DNA of 64,000 nt, taken from the NCBI GenBank assembly GCA_022495995.1, contig JAFEMH010001470.1, positions 124,001 through 188,000 of the forward strand. The letters run 5' to 3'. Origin of the DNA: Adenophora triphylla var. japonica. Lineage: Eukaryota > Streptophyta > Magnoliopsida > Asterales > Campanulaceae. A program made the position numbers and the translations under genes. Below, piece after piece: positions 58,501-64,000 of the stretch. The notes beneath the pieces are model-generated. The model was not told where the DNA came from. It made no database searches and saw nothing but the letters and a program-made list of their open reading frames with translations. The number at the start of each line of letters is the position of its first letter. Position 1 is the first letter of the stretch.

Positions 58501-60190
58501 GATGAAAACCAATACTCCCTCCATCCCACTAAAAGTTACACTTTTTACCCCTTTGGGTGTCCCACTAAAACTTACACTTTCCTAAATGGAAATGTTTTAG
58601 TACTTCTTAATTTAATGAGACCCACTTGCATATTGACAACAACTATCTACTTCTCTCTATCCCACTTTCTCTCCTATCTCACTTTTCATACTCACAACAC
58701 TTGCACAACTTACACTTCTTAATCCCCGTGTCCAAAATATAAGTGTAACTTTTAGTGGGACAGAGGGAGTATAGTATTATCTGATCCGATGATCAAAATG
58801 AGAGCACAAGCATTTGTGTGTCAATTAGTCATTAGATTTAGATAGTCGGACATTGATTTTTCTTGGCATTTTTTCAGGTATGAGCAAGCTGAATTCATAG
58901 AGAGGGAAATGGAACAGATGACGGAGCAGATAAAATCAATTATTCAAACCATCAATGCGCACCAGGTTAATGTTATGTTTTAGGAACACAAATGCATTTG
59001 ACTAGCATTTTAGTTGCTCGTAATTAACCCCTTTTATTTGGTTCTGTATAGGCTGGAGAACTCGAGGCAACTGATGGAATGAATCCACTGGATGTTGTAG
59101 TCCGGATATTAAACAATCAGCTAAGTTCGTTGATGTGGATTGATGAGAAGGTTAGTATTCCGTTTTCAGTTTTGTTCGCGTCTCTTTATATAGAAAAAGG
59201 TTTAAAGAGAAAAGAAAGAATGGAAAAAGAAGAATTTCTTGCAGTTGCCGGATGAAGTTCTTGTTGCTAGTTTCTTCATATACGTGTATGTATTATGCGC
59301 TTGATATGCATATAACTTGGGGCATTCACTTCCTTTTTGTATACTCCCTCCTTCCCATCATAAATGTCACATTTGACTTGTCAACGTTTTTAAGAAGTGC
59401 GCTTTACTTGTTTGTACATTGCTTGTACGGTAGTAAAATTACACTAGGACTATTTTCTTATTTAGAAATGCTGACATTTATTTTGGGAGCACTATAAAGG
59501 AAAATGCAGACATTTATTTTGGTACGAAGAGAGTAATAAAGAGGAAAATCTACTTTACAACTGGATACGTGATTTGCTCTTCTTATTGTAACTTTTTTTT
59601 TTGGTGGGGGGGAGCCAATTTCAACCATTCGTTTTCTACACCTCCCTTTGGCTCACAAGAGTTCATGTTTCTTGTCAATACTCCCTCTGTCCCGAAATGA
59701 TCTTCTTGCTTTTATTGTCCGTAATGCGAAGGTACTATGAGTTATAATTTTAGATTGTTTAATTATCCGAATGAATATCTAAAAATTGTTATCGATAGTT
59801 TTTATAATGGTGTATCGATAACAACTTCTAAAGTTTCACTAAGACAATTAAATCAACCTAAAATTATTGCTCAAATTACCTTCGTGTTAACGACAAAAAG
59901 AGTGGGAAGATTATTTCGGGAGGAAGGAGGATTTGAAGATTTAAAGTGATTTTCCAAATGAATTCTTATTGTTAGCAAGGTTCTTCAAACCTGTTTCTTT
60001 CAATTAACATAAAAGTTTGTGGTGAGATTATGCATTAATTTCCAAGTATAATACACGGGACTGTTGAACGCTAACATCTCGTAAATGATAACAGGCTGAA
60101 GAATTTTCTTCCCAGATTCAGAAGCTCGCAACCCAAGGTTCTGCTGCTGATCGCGAACTGATGGGCCCAAAGTTTTGGTTGACAAGATAG
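43934..60190 (+). CDS. NUP62: Nucleoporin NUP62 (nuclear pore FG protein), frame disrupted
   Basis: Nine exons with consistent splice phases: 43934-45542, 53914-54001, 54382-54460, 57348-57470, 57904-57981, 58305-58405, 58878-58965, 59052-59150, 60095-60190. Exon 1 encodes the Ser/Thr-rich FG-repeat domain (MSGFQFGTN start, many FGSS/LFG units); exons 3-9 encode the Nsp1-type coiled coil ([70 protein letters not shown]), ending MGPKFWLTR. It belongs to the central channel complex with NUP58 and NUP54. Frame problems: single-base insertions near 44538, 44640 and 44703 and an out-of-frame patch at 45020-45060 in exon 1, and a net 3-base loss in two steps in exon 6 that creates TGA triplets. Each set cancels. 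As written the protein stops at 44566. Pseudogene or sequence error cannot be told apart here. Confidence 0.9.
45683..45745. repeat. TG/TA microsatellite in NUP62 intron 1
   Basis: GTGTGTATA followed by about 28 TA units. The next 200 bp hold long T-runs and A-runs and a CCTAAGCCCGTGTCCAAGGC phrase; no gene. Confidence 0.95.
46046..46560. other. TA microsatellite, Stowaway left end and intronic filler
   Basis: A TA run (46047-46078) is followed by CTCCCTCCGTCCCACTATAC, a Stowaway left terminus. No matching right terminus was found within 600 bp, so the MITE is truncated. The rest to 46560 has no features. Confidence 0.6.
46780..49400 (+). pseudogene. Decayed Gypsy-type retroelement fragment in NUP62 intron 1
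   Basis: GC content rises sharply and the sequence is full of GAGGCCGAG/GCCGAGGAA words. The clearest coding patch (48590-49200) gives a long charged helix ([30 protein letters not shown]) like the coiled-coil C-terminal part of plant putative Gypsy-type transposon gag proteins. A GGGGCGCCAGAGTGG phrase at 47081 resembles leader sequence after an LTR. Frames are short and broken, no reverse transcriptase or integrase is present, and LTR borders were not found. The family call is an inference from composition and the coiled coil. Confidence 0.5.
49540..49850. repeat. Degenerate tandem repeat, CCGAGGAAG type
   Basis: Three to four units of about 95 bp, each with (G/T)CGAGGAAGG, then CTC, then CATGACACTT or similar, ATTCTTCTTT and TTTTGCAAGTT. 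Such arrays are common beside plant Gypsy coding regions. Confidence 0.75.
50156..51040 (+). pseudogene. Unrecognised host-like gene fragment (3' exon) in NUP62 intron 1
   Basis: An exon-like frame opens after a good acceptor (TTCATTTCAG, 50155) and runs to 50789. It reads [60 protein letters not shown], and later [19 protein letters not shown] and [19 protein letters not shown]. Codon use and composition look host-like rather than transposon-like. Further coding-like words continue past the stop ([20 protein letters not shown]) to about 51030 in other frames. I do not recognise the family. It may be a host gene fragment carried in by an element, or the last exon of a gene nested in the intron. 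Confidence 0.45.
51653..52018. repeat. 183-bp tandem duplication
   Basis: Two nearly identical copies (51653-51835 and 51836-52018) starting GGGAGTATATATCTATATAA. The first copy begins at a Stowaway-type right end (GGGACAGAGGGAGTA), so a MITE terminus is part of the unit. Confidence 0.95.
52589..52720. repeat. CT then TA compound microsatellite
   Basis: About 11 CT units followed by about 30 TA units and TATGTATGTATA variants, inside NUP62 intron 1. Confidence 0.95.
52780..53913 (+). other. Intron 1 distal part, no clear gene
   Basis: A cysteine/histidine-rich frame (52812-53057, with [16 protein letters not shown]) follows an acceptor-like TTGTTGCAG at about 52790, so it could be a fossil zinc-binding exon, but no family fits. 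A duplicated phrase (TTGTTCTTTATCCTGAGTTT at about 53269 and 53373) and T-runs occupy the rest. Confidence 0.35.
54838..54902 (+). repeat. SINE-like 3' fragment
   Basis: CAACATCAACAACAACAACAAAGCCTTAATCCCA followed by GTCGGATAACATGAATCGCC resembles the 3' part of plant Au/TS-type SINEs. It is split here into two quotes of one continuous stretch. It abuts the left end of the next element. Confidence 0.5.
54903..56679. mobile_element. Non-autonomous PIF/Harbinger element in NUP62 intron 3
   Basis: Ends CGGCAACTCCAATGG and (inverted) GGGCATCTCCAATGC, flanked by TTA (54900-54902 and 56680-56682), the PIF/Harbinger duplication. Subterminal GGTACCAAAA / GGTATCAAAATTTGG words recur near both ends. 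The 1777-bp interior has a GA microsatellite and a GTATCCGTGTCC-rich patch (56035-56180) but no transposase. Confidence 0.87.
55472..55524. repeat. GA microsatellite
   Basis: A (GA)n run of about 20 units preceded by GTGTGTGTCGTGTG. It explains the Ser-Leu frames on the minus strand. Confidence 0.95.
57735..57812. other. TA/CA microsatellite and Stowaway right-end fragment
   Basis: A short TATACACACA run is followed by GGGGATGGAGGGAGTA, a Stowaway terminus. No left terminus is seen, so this is a truncated MITE in NUP62 intron 4. Confidence 0.6.
58515..58769. mobile_element. Stowaway MITE in NUP62 intron 6
   Basis: A 255-bp element flanked by TA, with ends CTCCCTCCATCCCACTAAAA and inverted CTCCCTCTGTCCCACTAAAA. 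An internal repeat of the terminal phrase (CCCACTAAAACTTACACTTT) lies 48 bp in. Confidence 0.93.
59344..59533. mobile_element. Stowaway MITE in NUP62 intron 8
   Basis: Left end CTCCCTCCTTCCCATCATAA and inverted right end CTCTCTTCGTACCAAAATAA, with the subterminal word AAATGTC shared, flanked by TA. About 190 bp. Confidence 0.75.
59681..59929. mobile_element. Stowaway MITE in NUP62 intron 8, degenerate right end
   Basis: The left end CTCCCTCTGTCCCGAAATGA follows TA. The inverted right end CTCCTTCCTCCCGAAATAAT is recognisable, but the base pair after it is GA rather than TA. Confidence 0.7.
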
Positions 60191-61181
60191 ACAAATTTTT
60201 CCTTGGAACATTAATAGGAAGTTGATTTTGATGATCCATTTGTGTATTAAAGGGAACAAAATTGCTATTGTGGTTTGAGGATGTAGGATTTATCTTTGCT
60301 ATTTCCTGAATTCACAATTGATTTTTGGGTTCGTAAGAATAACTCTTATAGTATATTGTTGATTTTCTTTAGCTAAAATACCTTTTAAATTTGATTGTTT
60401 CCAAAATATTTTTTCTATAAAGTATTTACCAAAATATGCTCTTTGCTCAAAGTCTGCTACCAGTTTTAGTAACAGAGATTCTAGGGTACTGACAGTTTAG
60501 TAACAGTTTCTAGGGTCAGTTTAGTTACAGAGATTCTAGGGTCGCCACTGACGGTAGCAACTTTTAAGGCTTTCGACTTTGTTGTATGATTTAGCCTGCT
60601 GTTGCTAGTAATATGTTGGGCCGTTTGATAACATGATAAAAGACAGGATATGATGCATAATACACATGATAAGGTTGTTTGGTATGGTCTTAAACTTTTT
60701 GATTAATTAAAACGTTTGTGTTGGTGATAAGGTTGTTTGGTATGGTCTTAAACTTTTTGATTAATTAAGATGTTTGGGTCGAGAGATAAGGGGCTTATCC
60801 GCTTATAGTTTATCTCATTGTTATCCTTCTCTTGCTATCACATGAGTCCGAAAAGTTGATGTTGAAAGTGGGACTTGTTAAAAATTGATATCGATCATGT
60901 TAGTTTTTTCTCCATATTTGTGGTCCACTACTTGGGTTGAATAACTGTCGGCAACCGTTTTCAACCGCCCACCTCTCTCATCCACTAAGCGGATAACTTC
61001 TCAAATGACAAAGTTGATTCCAATTAAGTGGCAAAATTAGAACTTTGTTGAAAGGGAGTGAAAATTTTGTTACAGTACTTTTCCCCCTTAAATAGTCAAA
61101 ATTGTAAAAAAAAAATAAAAAAATACTATTCATAGTGATATAAATTTAATAGTGGTAAAATATTAGAGTTTCTGTCACTAA
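60191..61181. other. NUP62 3' flank, with a 57-bp tandem duplication
   Basis: No gene is seen. GATAAGGTTGTTTGGTATGG and the following TCTTAAACTTTTTGATTAAT occur twice (about 60668 and 60725). A repeated GTTTAGTAACAG/TTCTAGGGT phrase lies at 60466-60545. A GGGCCGTTTGATAACATGAT phrase at 60619 resembles a Harbinger end without a partner. Confidence 0.5.
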
Positions 61182-62592
61182 GGCTCCGTTTGTTTCGACG
61201 TAAAATGTTTTCCGGAAAACGTTTTCTGGAAAATGTTTTCCTGTAAAATGTTTTCCTGTAAAATGTTTTACGGAGGTAGAGCGTAAAATATTTTACGGAG
61301 GAAAATATTTTACGGAGGAAGGGTGTAAAATGTTTTCGGGTGTTTGGTAAAACGACTCATATTTCACAAGGTGACCTACCCCACCCCCCCACCCACCCCC
61401 CAAAATTTTTTTTTTTGTAATCGCCCTACCCCCTGCCTACCCCCACACCCCCCACTCCCCCACCCACCCAAAATTTTTTTTTTTGTAATCGCCCCACTGC
61501 CTACCCCCCACCCCCACCCCCCCCCACCCCCCAAAATTTTTTTTTTTTGTAATCGCCCTCTACCCTCACTTTCCCCACCCCCCCAAAAATTTTTTTTTTT
61601 TTTTTTGTAATCGCCCCCCTGCCACGCCGCTCCCCCCACCCCCACCCACCCCCCAAAATTTTTTTTTTTTTTTTGTAACGCCCTCTACCCCTCACTATTC
61701 ACCCCCCCCCCCCCCAAAAATTTTTTTTTTTTTTTGTAACGCTTCTACCCTCACCCACCCCCCAAAAATTTTTAGGGGTGGGTGGGGGTGGGGTAGCAGG
61801 GTAGGGGAGCGATTACAAAAAAAAAAAAAATTTTGAAAAAAAAAATTTTGGGGGTGGGTGGGTGGGGTGGGGTGGGGCGATTACAAAAAAAAAAAAAATT
61901 TTGGGGGGTGGGGGGTAGCGATTACAAAAAAAAAAAAAAAAAAATTTTTTTGGGGGTGGGGGGTGGGGTGGGGGGTAGGGGGGGGCGATTAAAAAAAAAA
62001 AAAAAAAAAAATTTGGGGGGTGGGAGGGGTGGGGGTGGGGTAGGGGGCGATTACAAAAAAAAAAAAAAAAATTTTTTTGGGGGTGGGGGTGGGGGGTGGG
62101 TGGGGGGTGGGGGTAGGCAGGGGTGGGGGCGATTACAAAAAAAAAAAAAATTTTGGGGGGTGGGTGGGTGGGGGGGTAGGCAGGGGGTAGGGGGCGATTA
62201 CAAAAAAAACCACAAAAAAATTTTTTTTGGGGGGGGGTGGGGGGGGGGGTAGGGGTGGGGGGGGGCGACATAAAAATTAAAAAAAAAAATTTTTTGGGGC
62301 TGGGGGGGTGGGATAGGCAATGGGGTGGTTATACTCTGGGCGTAATATGAGTTGTACATTAAGGCCTCCATTTTCCGGAAAATGTTTTACTTGTGACAAG
62401 GTCAAGAGGTCGTTTTACTTAGGAAGGGCGTAAAATGTTTTCCGAAAACGTTTTTACTTAAAAGCAACCAAACAAATGAAAACGAGTTATTTTCCTAAAA
62501 CATTTTCCTGGGGCTAACCAAACACCGTAAAACAAAGTTATTTTCCGGAAAACATTTTCCGGAAAATGTTTTACGGTGAAACAAACGGAGCC
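61182..62592. mobile_element. PIF/Harbinger-type MITE with palindromic core
   Basis: Ends GGCTCCGTTTGTTTCGACGT and inverted GGCTCCGTTTGTTTCACCGT, flanked by TAA on both sides (61179-61181 and 62593-62595). The subterminal parts are dense in GTAAAATGTTTTCCGGAAAA, itself palindromic around TTTTCCGGAAAA. The core is the G/C and A/T run array described separately. Non-coding. Confidence 0.85.
61370..62335. repeat. Palindromic array of C/G runs and A/T runs
   Basis: The left half (61370-61770) consists of about eight units of CCCCACCCCCC, then AAAATTTTTTTTT, then GTAATCGCCC. The right half (61770-62335) is the same unit inverted, GGGCGATTACAAAAAA..TTTTGGGGGTGGGG. Unit length is about 45-75 bp and varies through homopolymer length. 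On the G-rich strand each unit has several G-tracts. Open frames of Pro/Phe or Gly/Lys here are artefacts. Confidence 0.93.
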
Positions 62593-64000
62593 TAACATTG
62601 ACCAGAATTTGTAAGAGTCCTAAGCAAAATATATTTTTGTTAAATACTTTTTGAAAAATAAACATTTTAAAATTAGTAACAACAAAGCCACAAAGGCTCC
62701 CACCTATAGTGGGGCAAGGGGAAGGTCGGATGTAAGGTAGATTGTTTCCGGATAACTCATGATAAAAATTACGTCAAAAATTGTATGAACTGACTAATTT
62801 TTCTTAACTTAAAAATAAAAAATTACTCCGTGATTTGGTAAAAAAGAAATCCATATGTTCACCAACATCCATGTAACCACCACTAATATGTCCATTAACT
62901 CCAAGTCTCCCACATCAGACCAAGTACCAGCTGGGAAGCCAAGAGTACTACTCTTTTCTGAAATTCTCTAATGAAGTTCGCCAAGGCTTGCACCAGCTTC
63001 AACCCACGCTTACTTACAACATCAATGCTTATTGCTCTCATATTAATGAGATCAAACATGACAAAATGAACATCTGCAGTGTAAGAAATTAAAGATCATC
63101 AAAATCATGGCTCGGATTCTAAATTTAGTTTCATATGTTTCTTGGCCTCAATAAATTAAATTTTGGATTTGAGATTCATCAATGGGTTTGGTCGAATATT
63201 CTGTTGTTGATATTGGATTTCCCGTATGGTTATGAAAGAAGAGTAGTCTGGGGAGTATATTAACTTAGAAATGGAGATCGAGTTGTTGCTCGTGTGTGAG
63301 TTGAATTCGGAACACGTGTCATCCACTGTATAACAGTTCAAATGGTGGCCGTTGAATCTCATATAATTGTCTTTCGACCTCTCAACTCCCATCAACAGAG
63401 CCGTTAGATTTGTTTGGGTTTAATCTTGATCTTTGATGTATTTAGACTGAATTAATTCGGTCAAACATGATATCTAATCAACTGAAAAGATAGTTCAATT
63501 TGGTTCATCATACTATTGAGCCTAAAATAATTAGATTATGTCGGAAATTCATTTTGAAACATCGAGGTTTTAACAATAAAGCCAGGGGCGGATCCCACCT
63601 CAAAATTTTTTATTTTATCTAAGTCACCGACTATATGTAACTTTTTTATATATATATGAAGTAATTTTTCACTGTTATTATTGTTTACAATATTTTTTAA
63701 ATATCAAGCTCACGCGGTTTTATGCGTGAGATTAATGCTTCAACATACGCTTAAAAAAGAAGCCACAAGGACGCAGTTTTATGCGTTTGTTGAATGACAA
63801 AGCGAAGTTTTCTTCAAGTTTCATTTTTTCTCTCATTTTCATCCTAACATATGGTCACCATTCATTCATAGAATTACCATTTTCACTAATTTATTTTCTC
63901 AAATTTTTATTACTTCATTTTATTTTTCTCTCCAAACTTCTTGATCATATATTGCGCGTTGCATGTAGAAAATAATTGATACAATTTTTTAGTAAAAGAA
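62593..64000. other. Right flank without recognisable genes
   Basis: A SINE-like phrase (CCCACCTATAGTGGGGCAAG, then GGAAGGTCGGATGTAAGGTA) lies at 62699-62742. GCCAGGGGCGGATCCCACC at 63582 resembles a transposon end without a partner. The short frames at 63156-63395 and 63781-63975 lack motifs. The rest is AT-rich. Confidence 0.5.

Noticed and set aside
61344..62271. Long Pro/Phe-rich and Gly/Lys-rich open frames on both strands
   Set aside because: They are translations of homopolymer runs in a palindromic repeat; no start context or domain.
1..64000. tRNA, rRNA and other structured RNA genes
   Set aside because: No cloverleaf with intact A and B boxes or rRNA-like sequence was noticed; TGGTATCAGAGC words are retroelement primer sites.

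Overview
This is a plant nuclear window, very probably from an asterid-type eudicot. The evidence is a spliced plant NUP62 gene, a plant CHR10-type helicase exon, Stowaway MITE ends (CTCCCTCCGTCCC with TA duplications), AT-rich introns and a dense load of plant transposons. No bacterial, viral or organellar genes, CRISPR arrays or tRNA/rRNA genes were seen. Only two host loci are recognisable. They are divergent: exon 1 of a CHR10/ALC1-like SNF2 helicase on the minus strand (about 3.4-3.6 kb) and the nucleoporin gene NUP62 on the plus strand (43.9-60.2 kb). The ~40 kb between them is almost entirely nested transposons.

Region by region: 0.2-2.8 kb, a short Copia element with both LTRs and a CCCTT target duplication; 2.9-3.4 kb, two Stowaway MITEs; 3.7-12.2 kb, MULE-1, a Mutator-like element with an OTU-domain transposase and a plant-mobile-domain (MAIL-like) gene, hit by a GAGCTC-rich hAT-like MITE and by a solo LTR; 12.3-34.9 kb, a PIF/Harbinger element apparently split by MULE-2 (12563-30838, 9-bp duplication AATTTATAA). 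MULE-2 carries a FAR1-type transposase, an Ulp1-like protease gene and two small XS-type zinc-finger genes, and has itself been hit by a 7.6-kb Copia element at the first bases of the catalytic exon of the protease gene. At 35.0-38.1 kb a hAT-like MITE contains a long-TIR MULE with a 10-bp duplication; 38.5-39.2 kb holds a 93-bp-arm inverted repeat and tandem repeats; 40.4-43.6 kb holds a Stowaway MITE and a full-length mariner-like element ending 285 bp before the NUP62 start codon. NUP62 follows with nine exons; its 8.4-kb first intron holds decayed retroelement and host-like gene fragments, and later introns hold a Harbinger-type element and Stowaways. At 61.2-62.6 kb lies a Harbinger-type MITE whose core is a large palindromic array of G/C runs and A/T runs.

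The most interesting signal is that both cargo-carrying MULEs have their own private short repeat scattered through introns and spacers and stopping at the element borders: ACTGGCACTT-like units in MULE-2 and TTTCGTGTA...TACACGAAA hairpin units in MULE-1. This resembles the dispersed target motifs of VANDAL/VANC anti-silencing systems, but with different motifs and different cargo. A second signal is that three unrelated LTR families all place CG-containing palindromes about 70-95 bp upstream of their TATA box. Nearly all transposon genes here carry stops or frameshifts, so these are fossils rather than active copies.
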